DNA of 64,000 bases from JBPOHE01 sp052035915 (GTDB lineage: Bacteria; Pseudomonadota; Gammaproteobacteria; Chromatiales; Chromatiaceae). The position numbers and the translations under genes were made by a program. The DNA lies in assembly GCA_052035915.1 (NCBI GenBank), contig JBPOHE010000001.1, forward strand, positions 1 to 64,000, read 5' to 3'. The notes below the pieces were generated by a model, which was given only the letters and a program-made list of their open reading frames with translations, was not told where the DNA came from and ran no database searches. Numbering within the stretch: position 1 is the first letter of the stretch; every line of letters starts with the position of its first letter. Below are positions 49,077 through 58,368 of this stretch, piece by piece.

Positions 49077-50123
49077 TCAGGTCTCAGGCGAAAATACCCT
49101 GTCCATGACATGGATGGCCCGGGTCGCGCGCATGATCAGACCGAAACTGACTTTGTCGAAGACACGATAGATCATCATCACCCCGGATTCGTCCAGTGGC
49201 TGGACATAACTGATATTACCCTTGACTCGGTCGCGGGCACTGCCGCCACCCTGGTGGACGGTAAAGACGTCACCCGCTTCGATGCCCTCACGCTGTCCTA
49301 GGTTGATTACCACCGTATGGTATTGACCAATCTGGCTGAGGCCGTTCAGCACCGAAATAATACGCCCTTGAACTGGACGGGACGGTGGTTTGGGGTGGAA
49401 GGCCTCCAGAATGAAGCCATAGGTATCGGGTACCAACTTATCGCCGAGTTGGGCCTCCAATCTGGTACGATCCAGTCGCAGTACGGCCGGATCGCCCGGC
49501 CGTTCCAGGATGGCCTTCCCTATGTAGGTGGCTTCATGGCCCAGGATCTCGCCGGTGTCCGGATCCTTATAAGGCTTTCCTTCCCGCACCACGACAAAGG
49601 GCGTAGATTCCGGGGCCTCGATGGCTCTCGCCCAGATGCGGTCATTGGATCCGCCAGCGATGTGCTCGTCGGCAAAATCCACGATATAGGGGGCCTTCTG
49701 CAGTTCCTCGACATCCTCCACCATCTGGGGTGAAAGGAATTGTCTGACGGCGGATATGGGAATGGCCGGGATGGCCGACGGCAGAGCCTCGCGGCGTATC
49801 CCCGGAGAGAGCTTGACCGTTCGCCCGGCGGAGGGAGATCGCTCGACCGAAAGCCGGGGTTGCCCGTCAACATAAGATAGCGCAATTACATCGCCAGGAT
49901 AAATAAGATCTGGATTATTGATCTGGGGATTGGCCTGCCAGATCTCCCGCCATCGCCAAGGCTGTTGGAGGAAACGACCCGAGATATCCCAGAGGGTATC
50001 CCCCGTTTGGACTTGGTAACTTTCGGGATGGCCTGGCACTAGGGCCGGTGGAGCGGCACCTAGGTTTGAGCCAGAAAGCATCAGCATGAGGAGCCCCGCG
50101 GCTCGGCGACACAAGGTTGACAT
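49077..50123 (-). CDS. Exported LysM-domain protein
   Basis: I choose the ATG at 50123, 6 bp after AAGGA; upstream ATGs at 50186 and 50129 are in frame. The 348-aa product has a signal peptide (MSTLCRRAAGLLMLMLSGSN) and a LysM domain (about residues 36-84, YQVQTGDTLWDISGRFLQQP through IYPGDVIAL). The rest is the conserved long C-terminal part of the dprA-linked LysM proteins of gammaproteobacteria, of unknown role; peptidoglycan binding is expected. Divergent from def. Confidence 0.9.
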   Translation of the reverse strand: MSTLCRRAAGLLMLMLSGSNLGAAPPALVPGHPESYQVQTGDTLWDISGRFLQQPWRWREIWQANPQINNPDLIYPGDVIALSYVDGQPRLSVERSPSAGRTVKLSPGIRREALPSAIPAIPISAVRQFLSPQMVEDVEELQKAPYIVDFADEHIAGGSNDRIWARAIEAPESTPFVVVREGKPYKDPDTGEILGHEATYIGKAILERPGDPAVLRLDRTRLEAQLGDKLVPDTYGFILEAFHPKPPSRPVQGRIISVLNGLSQIGQYHTVVINLGQREGIEAGDVFTVHQGGGSARDRVKGNISYVQPLDESGVMMIYRVFDKVSFGLIMRATRAIHVMDRVFSPET

Positions 50124-50252
50124 ACTCATTCCTTTGCAAGCAAAACGCCGGGAGTGTAGCTTAGGCATGTGGGATCGCGAAATCATCTTGTTTGGGAGAA
50201 TTCTGTATCATCCTGGGGTTGAATAATACCGCTCGGATCAAAAATTGGGACC

Positions 50253-50786
50253 ATGGCCATACTGAATATTCTTCATTATCCCGATCCCCGTCTCCGCAAC
50301 CGAGCCAAAGCGGTCGAAGCGGTGGACGAGGGCATCCGCCGCCTCCTGGACGACATGCTGGAAACCATGTATGCCGCCCCCGGCATTGGTCTTGCCGCCA
50401 CCCAGGTCGACGTACCCAAACGGGTGGTGGTGGTTGATGTCTCCGAGGACCGCAGCCGTCCGCTTTGCCTCATCAATCCCGAGATCCTCGACCGTCGGGG
50501 ACAAGAAGCAATGGATGAAGGTTGTCTCTCGGTGCCAGGAGTCTACGATAGCGTAACTCGCTCCGCCTGGATTCGTGTACGCGCCCTGGATCCTCAGGGC
50601 GAAACCTTCGAGTTGGAGGCGGATGGGTTGTTGGCCGTCTGCATTCAGCACGAGATCGACCACCTGGACGGCAAACTCTTCGTCGATTACCTCTCAGGGC
50701 TCAAACGCCAACGCATTCGCCGGAAGTTGGAGAAGGAAAAACGCTATCCCTCCAAGGATGCGGCGGCCAGTCCACATACAATTTGA
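50253..50786 (+). CDS. def: Peptide deformylase
   Basis: Removes the formyl group from new proteins. The 177-aa enzyme has all three motifs: GIGLAATQVD, EGCLSVPG with metal ligand C91, and QHEIDHLDG with H133 and H137 as ligands and E134 as the catalytic acid. It is divergent from the LysM gene and 161 bp ahead of fmt. Confidence 0.97.
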   Translation: MAILNILHYPDPRLRNRAKAVEAVDEGIRRLLDDMLETMYAAPGIGLAATQVDVPKRVVVVDVSEDRSRPLCLINPEILDRRGQEAMDEGCLSVPGVYDSVTRSAWIRVRALDPQGETFELEADGLLAVCIQHEIDHLDGKLFVDYLSGLKRQRIRRKLEKEKRYPSKDAAASPHTI

Positions 50787-50947
50787 GCCAAAGCCCGCCC
50801 TGAGACCAGTGGACGAGCGTCGAAGAGTTGCGACAGGGTCCCCAATTCCAGGAGTCGGGCCGATTGACGCAGGCACTCTGGTAGCCTATCCCAGCGTGTC
50901 TTGCTTGCTATTGAATAGATTAATCTTGCCGTGACTCAAAACAAACC

Positions 50948-51886
50948 ATGCCTGAACCAGTGCGCATTCTCTATGCGGGCACGCCCGACTTCGCCGTCCC
51001 TGCTTTGACGGCCCTACTTCAGGCCGGTTATCAAGTCGTAGCGGTCTACTCCCAGCCTGATCGACCGGCCGGGCGCGGCCAACAATTGACCCTGAGTCCG
51101 GTCAAACAGGCGGCTCTGGCCGCCGGACTCCCGGTCTATCAACCGTCGAGCCTGAAACAGGCCAGGGCTGTTGCCGAACTTGGTGCCCTGCGACCGGATC
51201 TGTTGGTGGTGGCGGCCTACGGATTGCTATTGCCGCCGCCCGTGTTGGCCATCCCACGACTCGGTTGCGTTAACATCCACGCCTCTCTGCTCCCCCGCTG
51301 GCGCGGTGCGGCGCCTATACAACGGGCACTCTTGGCAGGAGATAGCGAGACGGGAATCTCGATCATGCAGATGGATGTCGGACTGGACACGGGCCCGGTG
51401 CTGCATCAACTGGTTTGCCCGATCGAACCCGAAGCTAACGCAGGAGATCTGCATGACCGTCTGTCGATACTAGGGGCCAACGCCCTGTTGCAGGCCCTGC
51501 CGGACATCATCGAGGGGCGCGCAGTCGCGTGGCCCCAGCCCACGGAAGGGGTCAGCTATGCCCACAAGCTCGATAAGAACGAAGCCGCGATCGATTGGCG
51601 ACAGAGCGCTTGGTCAATCGAGCGCCGGGTCCGAGCCTTCAATCCCTGGCCCGTGGCCTATGGCACCTGGCGTGGCCAGCAACTGCGGATCTGGGAGGCG
51701 AAGGCCCTGACCGGCCCGACCACTGGCGCCCCGGGCGAAGTGGTGGCGACCTCGAAGGAAGGGATAGACGTTGCTACCGGTGAGGGGGGGCTCCGCCTGC
51801 GACGTTTGCAGTTGCCGGGGCGCCGGGTGTTGCCGGCGGCGGATTTTCTGAATGCGCATCCGTTGCTTGGCGAACTTTTGGGTTAA
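50948..51886 (+). CDS. fmt: Methionyl-tRNA formyltransferase
   Basis: Formylates initiator Met-tRNA. The 312-aa protein has RILYAGTPDFAVPALTALLQ, the formyl-folate signature NIHASLLPRWRGAAPIQRAL and MDVGLDTGPVL, plus the C-terminal tRNA-binding OB-like domain. rsmB begins 6 bp after its stop. Confidence 0.97.
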   Translation: MPEPVRILYAGTPDFAVPALTALLQAGYQVVAVYSQPDRPAGRGQQLTLSPVKQAALAAGLPVYQPSSLKQARAVAELGALRPDLLVVAAYGLLLPPPVLAIPRLGCVNIHASLLPRWRGAAPIQRALLAGDSETGISIMQMDVGLDTGPVLHQLVCPIEPEANAGDLHDRLSILGANALLQALPDIIEGRAVAWPQPTEGVSYAHKLDKNEAAIDWRQSAWSIERRVRAFNPWPVAYGTWRGQQLRIWEAKALTGPTTGAPGEVVATSKEGIDVATGEGGLRLRRLQLPGRRVLPAADFLNAHPLLGELLG

Positions 51887-51892
51887 TGGCCG

Positions 51893-53242
51893 GTGAGGAC
51901 GGATCGACATCAACGGGACAAGCCAGCGACGCCGGATCACCCCCTCTCGGTGCGGGGGTTCGCCCTGGAAGTGCTGCAACAGGTGGTTCAGCAGGGACGT
52001 TCCCTGACCGAGGCCATCGGGCCTTTTCGCGGGCGTCTGGGTGAACGAAGGGATGCGGCCCTGCTACAGGAACTCTGTTACGGCACCCTGCGCTGGTATG
52101 GATGGTTGCAGGTCCTGGTAGCCAAGTTCATGCATCGGCACCTGCGCGGGCGCGACCAGGATATCCAGCTCTTGATCCTGCTCGGGATCTACCAGCTCCT
52201 CTATACCCGCATTCCTCCCCACGCCGCCATCTCCACCAGCGTCGAGCTGGCTCGCGCCCTGGGGAAGGATTGGGCCACGGGTCTCGTCAATGGGGTCTTG
52301 CGCCAGTGCGTCCGGCAACTCGACGAAATAAGGGTCACCCTGGAAACCGCCACCCCCTGCCGTCACGCGATGCCAGGTTGGTTGCTGCAAAGACTGCAGA
52401 CAGCCTATCCGGACCAGTGGCCGGCGATTCTCGGTGCCAGCCAGGAACGTCCACCCCTGGCGTTACGGGTCAATCTCCGGCGACTGAGTCGGGATGATTA
52501 CCTTGCCAGGCTCAAGACATCCGGCATCGAGGCCGTCCCCATCGCCCATACCGCTTCTGGCCTAGTGCTGAAATCGCCCATGGAGGCGGAGGAGATACCC
52601 GGTTTTGTGGGTGGCGAGGTCTCGGTACAAGACGGGGGAGCCCAATTGGCCTCCGCTCTGCTCGATGTGCAAGCCGGGCAGCTGGTATTGGACGCCTGTG
52701 CCGCCCCTGGAGGGAAGACCGGCCATATCCTGGAGACGGCCCCACCTGGGGTCGGCCTATCCGCCGTAGACAACGATCCCTCTCGGCTGCAGCGGGTGAA
52801 GGACAACCTGGATCGCCTGGGACTGACGGCCGCCCTGTTCCTAGGGGATATCACCGACCCCGGCGGGGCCTGGGCGGAAAAACGCTATGATCGCATCCTG
52901 CTAGATGTGCCTTGTTCGGCGACCGGGGTGATCCGCCGACACCCAGATATCAAAGTGCTGCGGCGTCCAGAGGACATTCTGTCCCTGAGCGATCAACAGA
53001 GGCGGATGCTGGAGGCGGTCTGGCCTCTGCTGACACCGGGGGGGCGATTGCTTTACCTCAGTTGCTCCTTGCTGCCGGAGGAAAATGAACTCCAGATGGC
53101 CGCCCTTCTGCAGCGGCATCCGGAGGCCCATGAGATCAAGATCCGGGCGGACTGGGGGCAGGCCCGCCGGCTGGGAAGACAAATCCTCCCAGGAGAAGCG
53201 GGAATGGATGGCTTTTACTTTGCTTGTGTGGAGAAAACCTGA
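51893..53242 (+). CDS. rsmB: 16S rRNA (cytosine-967-C5)-methyltransferase
   Basis: Makes m5C967 in 16S rRNA. The 449-aa protein has an N-terminal NusB-like domain (LQELCYGTLRWYGWLQVL), the SAM site DACAAPGGKTGHILE, the general Cys C341 in LDVPCSATGVIRRHP and catalytic C391 in YLSCSLLPEENE. The start is a GTG at 51893, 6 bp after fmt. Confidence 0.95.
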   Translation: MRTDRHQRDKPATPDHPLSVRGFALEVLQQVVQQGRSLTEAIGPFRGRLGERRDAALLQELCYGTLRWYGWLQVLVAKFMHRHLRGRDQDIQLLILLGIYQLLYTRIPPHAAISTSVELARALGKDWATGLVNGVLRQCVRQLDEIRVTLETATPCRHAMPGWLLQRLQTAYPDQWPAILGASQERPPLALRVNLRRLSRDDYLARLKTSGIEAVPIAHTASGLVLKSPMEAEEIPGFVGGEVSVQDGGAQLASALLDVQAGQLVLDACAAPGGKTGHILETAPPGVGLSAVDNDPSRLQRVKDNLDRLGLTAALFLGDITDPGGAWAEKRYDRILLDVPCSATGVIRRHPDIKVLRRPEDILSLSDQQRRMLEAVWPLLTPGGRLLYLSCSLLPEENELQMAALLQRHPEAHEIKIRADWGQARRLGRQILPGEAGMDGFYFACVEKT

Positions 53243-53800
53243 ATGTCGCGCCGACGACGTACACCCTGGTTCCTGGCTTTATTACTCGCCTGTGTGCTGG
53301 GGATAGTGGAGGCGGACTTTGCCCGCGCCAAACTGACGACCGAACGGGTCAATGCCGCACTGGTTCTCAACGGCCAAATCAACTATCGATTGAGTGATGC
53401 CGCCCTCGAAGCCCTCGACAACGGCGTTCCCTTGAGTTTCAGCGTGCAGATCGAAGTAAGACGTGAGAACAGCTGGTTTTGGGAGCGGGCGGTCGACACC
53501 CAGAGATTGCGCCTCATCATCCGTTTTCTGCCCCTGTCCCGGGTCTATCAAGCGATTTTCCTGACCACCGGCGAAAAGATTACTTTCGCCACCCGAGAGG
53601 CGGCCTTGGCCGCCATTGGCGAATTACGCCGCATCCCGCTGATCCCAGAGGACAGGTTGCTGGCCGGTGAGCGCTACGAGGTTCGGGTACGAGCTTCGCT
53701 GGATATCGAAGAATTGCCCTTGCCGATGCGTCCCTTGGCCTACCTTTCCCCCGCCTGGCACCTCAGCAGCGGCTGGCTAAAGTGCGCCGTGGAGCCCTGA
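53243..53800 (+). CDS. DUF4390 family exported protein
   Basis: An exported 185-aa protein directly abutting rsmB. It starts MSRRRRTPWFLALLLACVLG, a signal peptide, and continues in beta-rich sequence (FSVQIEVRRENSWFWER, VRVRASLDIEELPLPMRPLA). By pattern and by position between rsmB and the ntrY-type kinase it is DUF4390; function unknown. Confidence 0.88.
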   Translation: MSRRRRTPWFLALLLACVLGIVEADFARAKLTTERVNAALVLNGQINYRLSDAALEALDNGVPLSFSVQIEVRRENSWFWERAVDTQRLRLIIRFLPLSRVYQAIFLTTGEKITFATREAALAAIGELRRIPLIPEDRLLAGERYEVRVRASLDIEELPLPMRPLAYLSPAWHLSSGWLKCAVEP

Positions 53801-53910
53801 GCCTTGATGAACTCGCCCCCCCTTCCTGGGCGACGCCTCGACACTCCAGGCCCGCGAAGGGGCTCTGATTTGGCTGGCGGCAGGCCATCCGCCCCTTCGC
53901 GAACAGGCTG

Positions 53911-56130
53911 ATGAACAGACTGACCCAGGCCTTGAGTGGGCGGCGGACCCGCATGTGGGCGGCGGCCGGTCTGTTGGTGCTGCTCCTGGTGACACTCGAT
54001 CTGATGAGCGGGGCGGTGCAGAACTCGGTTGAGTTGAGCCGGATCTTCGTCCCCCTGCTGGTGGTGAATCTCCTGGGGCTGGTGATGGTGCTCGGGCTGA
54101 TCGGCTCCAACGTCCTGTCCCTGGTCAAGGATTACCGGGTACGCTCCGCCGGATCCCGGCTCAATCTGCGGCTGGTGATGATCTTCGTACTCCTCAGTCT
54201 GCCGCCGGTGGCTGTGGTCTATTTCTACTCCCTCAGCTTTCTCATGAAGGGGATCGATAGCTGGTTCGACGTCCAGATCGACCAGGCGATGGAAGATGCC
54301 CTGGATCTGAGTCAGGCGTCCATCGCCCAGAATCAGAAGGTGCTGCTGAGGTATACGGAATCCCTGTTGAAGGAACTCGAGGGTTTGTCGGACGAGGACA
54401 TGGCGATCAGTCTGTCTTTATTGAGAGAGCAATCCGGGGCTACCGAACTGGCGGTAATCACCATGGGCGGCATGGTGATCGCCTTCGCCAACGAGAGCCC
54501 GACGGTGCTGGTGCCGGAGAAGCCCGGGAGCGAGGTACTGCAACGCCTGCGGGAAGGCAAGGATTATGTCGGACTCATCCCTCGCGAGAAGGATGACCTA
54601 CAGATCCGGGTCCTCAGCCGCGATCCCAAGGGCGGCAGTAACGGGCTCATTCTGCAGGGGATTTTCCCAACCTCCCAGCATATCAGCGCCCTCTCCAGCC
54701 ATATGGAGGATGCCTATAACCGCTATAAAGAACTGTCCTACCTGCGGGCCTCGCTCAAAATCAATTTCTCCCTGGCCCTGACCCTGGTGCTCATGTTCAG
54801 CTTGCTGGGGGCGGTCTGGGCCGCCCTGTATTCGGCTCGGCGCCTGGTGGCCCCGGTAACCGAGATCGCCAAAGGTACCCGAGCGGTTGCCGCTGGTGAC
54901 TACGGTAAACAGTTGGCCTTGCCCAAGGCACGGGATGAGTTGACCTTTCTGGTCGCCTCATTCAACGCCATGACCAGGCGTATCGCCCAGGCCCGGGATG
55001 AGGCGGCAAGGAGTCGACAGGAAGTGGAAGAACAACGGGCCTACCTGGAAACCGTGCTAGGACGACTCTCCTCCGGGGTCATGACCTTCGATGCCCAGCA
55101 AATCCTGCGCACCGCCAATCCTGCCGCCGGGCAGATTCTGCGCGCCGCACTGGAACTCCATCTCGGGAGCACGCTCAGCGAACTCGGGGCTATTTCCTCT
55201 CCTTTCCACCAGTTTGCCGAGGCGATCAGACAGCCGTTGGATCAGACCTCGGGGGAATGGCGCGAGGAGGTGACTCTGTATGGTAGTGAAGGCCGTCAGG
55301 TTTTATTATGCCGAAGCACGGCTTTTACCCTGCCTGGTGCCGGGGAAAAAGGACATGTCCTGGTGTTCGACGATGTGACCACCCTGATCAAGGCCCAACG
55401 GGATGCCGCCTGGGGTGAGGTGGCCAGGCGTCTGGCCCACGAGATCAAGAACCCACTGACGCCTATTCAGCTCGCGGCCGAGCGGTTGCGTCACAAATAC
55501 CTGCGCACGATGCCGGAAGAGGATGCTCGGGTGCTCGACCGGGCCACTCATACCATCGTTCAGCAGGTGGACGCCATGAAGGAGATGGTGAACGCCTTTT
55601 CGGACTACGCCAGGCCTCCCAAGATGCAGCCAGAGCCCCTGAAGGTGGATGCCCTGGTGGCCGAGGTACTGGACCTCTATCAGACAGCGGGGACAGCGAA
55701 TCTCGAGGTGAGTCTGAATGCTCCAGAGGCGCGAATTGAAGGGGATCCCCTGAGATTGCGCCAAGTGGTGCATAATCTGGTCAAGAATGCCCAGGAGGCC
55801 ATTTCCGAGCGAAGCGACGGCCGGGTCTCGGTGCGTACCTCGGTAGTGGCCGAAGAGGATTGCCGGTTTTTCGAGCTGCGGGTGGACGACAATGGACCAG
55901 GTTTCGATGAGCAGGTTCTCACCCGTTTGTTCGAGCCCTACGTAACCACCAAGGTCAAGGGGACCGGCCTGGGTATGGCGATCGTGAAAAAGATTGTCGA
56001 AGAGCACGGGGGGATCATCTCCGCCGGCAATTCGACCTTTGGTGGCTGCGTGGTGTTGCGTCTTCCCCTGGCTGGCACAAGCGATCGTCCCTTGCGTCCC
56101 TGTCGTCGACTCGACGGCGACAGTCGCTAG
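53911..56130 (+). CDS. NtrY-like membrane sensor histidine kinase
   Basis: The 739-aa kinase has three N-terminal membrane segments (about residues 12-32, 44-66, 87-111), a periplasmic domain, a fourth segment near 285-308, HAMP, PAS (AYLETVLGRLSSGVMTFDAQ), a HisKA domain of NtrB/NtrY type (EVARRLAHEIKNPLTPIQLA, H510) and an ATPase domain (VHNLVKNAQEAI, VDDNGPGF, KGTGLGMAIVKKI). It precedes its regulator by 195 bp. NtrY-type systems sense nitrogen or redox state, but the signal here is unknown. Confidence 0.93.
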   Translation: MNRLTQALSGRRTRMWAAAGLLVLLLVTLDLMSGAVQNSVELSRIFVPLLVVNLLGLVMVLGLIGSNVLSLVKDYRVRSAGSRLNLRLVMIFVLLSLPPVAVVYFYSLSFLMKGIDSWFDVQIDQAMEDALDLSQASIAQNQKVLLRYTESLLKELEGLSDEDMAISLSLLREQSGATELAVITMGGMVIAFANESPTVLVPEKPGSEVLQRLREGKDYVGLIPREKDDLQIRVLSRDPKGGSNGLILQGIFPTSQHISALSSHMEDAYNRYKELSYLRASLKINFSLALTLVLMFSLLGAVWAALYSARRLVAPVTEIAKGTRAVAAGDYGKQLALPKARDELTFLVASFNAMTRRIAQARDEAARSRQEVEEQRAYLETVLGRLSSGVMTFDAQQILRTANPAAGQILRAALELHLGSTLSELGAISSPFHQFAEAIRQPLDQTSGEWREEVTLYGSEGRQVLLCRSTAFTLPGAGEKGHVLVFDDVTTLIKAQRDAAWGEVARRLAHEIKNPLTPIQLAAERLRHKYLRTMPEEDARVLDRATHTIVQQVDAMKEMVNAFSDYARPPKMQPEPLKVDALVAEVLDLYQTAGTANLEVSLNAPEARIEGDPLRLRQVVHNLVKNAQEAISERSDGRVSVRTSVVAEEDCRFFELRVDDNGPGFDEQVLTRLFEPYVTTKVKGTGLGMAIVKKIVEEHGGIISAGNSTFGGCVVLRLPLAGTSDRPLRPCRRLDGDSR

Positions 56131-56325
56131 CGACCAGGTGCGGTCTCTCCCATGGGGTTGTCACGCCTCAGCGGACGGGATCTGCCGTCCCAGGCAGAGC
56201 TTGCAGTTGCCAGGGGAGCGGTGGAAACCCGCATCCGCCAGAGCTTTCGGGGTGATGAAAGGCAGAACCTCGCCTTAACTCGCTTGCCTGAACGACATTG
56301 AGATGAATCTTGAGGGGTATAGATC

Positions 56326-57696
56326 ATGGGTGCGCCGCATATCCTGGTAGTGGATGACGAGCCCAATATCCGGGGAATGATCAAGGATATTCTGGAGGAC
56401 GAGAACTTTGAAGTAGCCACCGCCGAAAACGGGGCCACGGCCAGGCACGCCATGCGCGAGCGACGCCCGGATCTCATTCTGCTGGATATCTGGATGCCGG
56501 ATGTGGATGGGATCACCCTGCTCAAGGAATGGGCGGAAGGCGCGGAGGGGCTGCCCTGTCCGGTGATCATGATGTCCGGCCACGGCACCATCGAAACCGC
56601 GGTCGAGGCCACCCGTCTCGGCGCCTATGACTTTCTGGAAAAGCCCCTCTCCCTGGCGAAGCTGCTGCTCACCATCCAACACGCCTTCGAAGCGGACAAG
56701 CTGAATCGGGAAAACATCGGCCTGCGCCGACGCCTGCCCGCGGTGATCGACCCCGTGGGCAAGAGCCCAGCGATGCAGCGATTGCGCGAGCAGGTCAAGC
56801 GCATCGCCCAGCACGATACCTGGGTGCTTATCACCGGCGAACCCGGCAGTGGCCGCGAGACCTTCGCCCGCTATCTGCACGCCCAGAGTGCCCGCCGTGA
56901 ACGTCCCTTCGTTGACGTGGGGGTGTCCTCCATCGCCCGCGGCAATTCGGCGCGGGAATTGTTCGGCAGCGAAGAGGAAGACAAGATCCAGTACGGCGCC
57001 CTGGAAAAAGCCAGCGGCGGCACCCTGTTTCTCGACGAGGTGGCGGACATGGACCTGGAAGCCCAATCCCAGTTGCTGGGGGCGCTGGATACCGGCTCTT
57101 TTCTCCGGGTCGGGGGCACGGAACCGGTCAAGATCAATGTCCGCATCGTGGCCGCCACCCAGCGCAACCTGGAAAGCGATGTCCAGGCCGGTAGTTTCCG
57201 CGAAGACCTTTTCTATCACCTCAATGTGGTGCCGTTACACATCCCGCCGCTGCGGGATCATCACGAGGATGTCCCGGAACTCCTGAACTACTACGTCGGT
57301 TTCTTCGTCACCCACGAAAAGCTCCCCTATCGACGCTTCAGTGTCGGTGCCCAGAACTACCTGCGCAACTATGTCTGGCCGGGAAACATCCGGGAACTCA
57401 AGAATCTGGTACAGCGACTCCTCATCCTCGGCGCCGGCGAGGATATCAGCCAGGAGGAGGTGGAGGCCGCCATGGGTCTCGGAGCCCTGGCCAATGAGCG
57501 CGATCTCGACGCCCTGGTATCCTTCGATCAACCCTTGCGGGAGGCCCGGGAACAATTCGAGAAGGCCTATCTCGAATACCAGTTGGAAAAAAATACCGGC
57601 AATGTGAGCAAGATGGCGAAAGAGGTCGGCATGGAGCGCACCCATCTCTATCGCAAATTGCGTTCTCTGGGGATCGAAATCAAAGAACGGCGCTAA
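56326..57696 (+). CDS. NtrX-like response regulator with a degenerate AAA+ domain
   Basis: The 456-aa protein has a receiver (D54 in LILLDIWMPDVDG, K in FLEKPLS), an AAA+ domain and a C-terminal Fis-type HTH (NVSKMAKEVGMERTHLYRKL). Two features of sigma-54 activators are changed. Walker A is GEPGSGRETF, with R177 where Lys is expected. The sigma-54 contact loop GAFTGA is missing: ELFGSEEEDKIQYGALEKAS replaces it at 211-230. Walker B LFLDEVADMD is kept. So it probably binds DNA and acts through sigma-70 or as a repressor rather than as a classic sigma-54 activator. Paired with the kinase at 53911. Confidence 0.92.
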   Translation: MGAPHILVVDDEPNIRGMIKDILEDENFEVATAENGATARHAMRERRPDLILLDIWMPDVDGITLLKEWAEGAEGLPCPVIMMSGHGTIETAVEATRLGAYDFLEKPLSLAKLLLTIQHAFEADKLNRENIGLRRRLPAVIDPVGKSPAMQRLREQVKRIAQHDTWVLITGEPGSGRETFARYLHAQSARRERPFVDVGVSSIARGNSARELFGSEEEDKIQYGALEKASGGTLFLDEVADMDLEAQSQLLGALDTGSFLRVGGTEPVKINVRIVAATQRNLESDVQAGSFREDLFYHLNVVPLHIPPLRDHHEDVPELLNYYVGFFVTHEKLPYRRFSVGAQNYLRNYVWPGNIRELKNLVQRLLILGAGEDISQEEVEAAMGLGALANERDLDALVSFDQPLREAREQFEKAYLEYQLEKNTGNVSKMAKEVGMERTHLYRKLRSLGIEIKERR

Positions 57697-57871
57697 TTTG
57701 AACCCCGCCGGGTCTGGTCCTGGGGGATCCGGTAGTTCCTTTCGACACTTCAGGGGCGACCGCGAGGCCATCTGCGTCTGTTTCTGGAGGCTGGTCCAGC
57801 GGGGATCGGCCTCCAGAAATGTGCAATTTTTCTTTTATTAGCGAGCAACCTCAGCTCGAAAGAGCCAGGCC

Positions 57872-57966
57872 GTCATTCCGACAGGGACTGACGGAATCCA
57901 GAATCATGGATGCTAAGCTCGAAGGCCATCCTGGTGACTGGATACCGGCCTCCTTGCCGGTATGGC
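57872..57966. repeat. Dispersed repeat with GTCATTCCG...GGATACCGGC-CTCCTT-GCCGGTAT
   Basis: GTCATTCCGACAGGGACTGA is followed by CGGAATCCAG, then a hairpin ATACCGGC-CTCCTT-GCCGGTAT. The layout (inward GTCATTCC and GGAATCCAG words) is like dispersed repeats found between genes in many proteobacteria. It lies 176 bp after the ntrX-like gene. Confidence 0.55.
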
Positions 57967-58068
57967 AAGTTGGCTGAGTTTTCTCGCCAATCAAAATCTT
58001 TCTTATCCATTCGTTCGGCAATGTCGGCAATGAGGGAAATATTTATGGGTAGACCCATTGATACCTTA

Positions 58069-58274
58069 GAAGCTGTTTGGAAATTCTCGCCGCAACTTTC
58101 GAGCCTCGGGGCAGAGGTCTGTTTCTGTGGCTATTGTTCTTTTTTAGAGAACAATCTAGGAATTATTTCTTTATTTATTCTTTTTAAAAGAACAGAAATC
58201 CGGCCTTTCAGGTCGATGCCCGGGGCCTTCAAGTTTGCCGCTCGGGAGCCGATGGTTTCTTCCAAACAGCTTCT
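58069..58274. mobile_element. MITE-like composite containing twin-palindrome element copy 6
   Basis: The outer ends are GAAGCTGTTTGGAA (58069) and TTCCAAACAGCTTC (ending 58274), with a longer, imperfectly paired region of about 45 bp on each side. TTA (or CTTAG, if the repeat is shortened by two bases) occurs directly on both sides, as a target-site duplication would. Inside, from CGGGGC (58107) to GCCCGGGG (58219-58226), is the twin-palindrome element: TTGTTCT-N7-AGAACAA starting at 58134 and TTATTCT-N7-AGAACAG starting at 58175, 41 bp apart. No transposase is present. End and TNA target style recall IS5-group elements, an inference only. Confidence 0.75.
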
Positions 58275-58368
58275 TAGGCCCGCGGACTCTGCCGCCGAAT
58301 CAGGATCTACCAGCGGTACGCTGACGCCGAACCGGGGAGAAGCTTTCTGACCCCTAGGAGAAGCTTTG

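Noticed and set aside
56326..57696. Calling the regulator NtrC
   Set aside because: It lacks GAFTGA and is paired with a membrane NtrY-type kinase in the rsmB-DUF4390 neighbourhood, not with glnA/ntrB.
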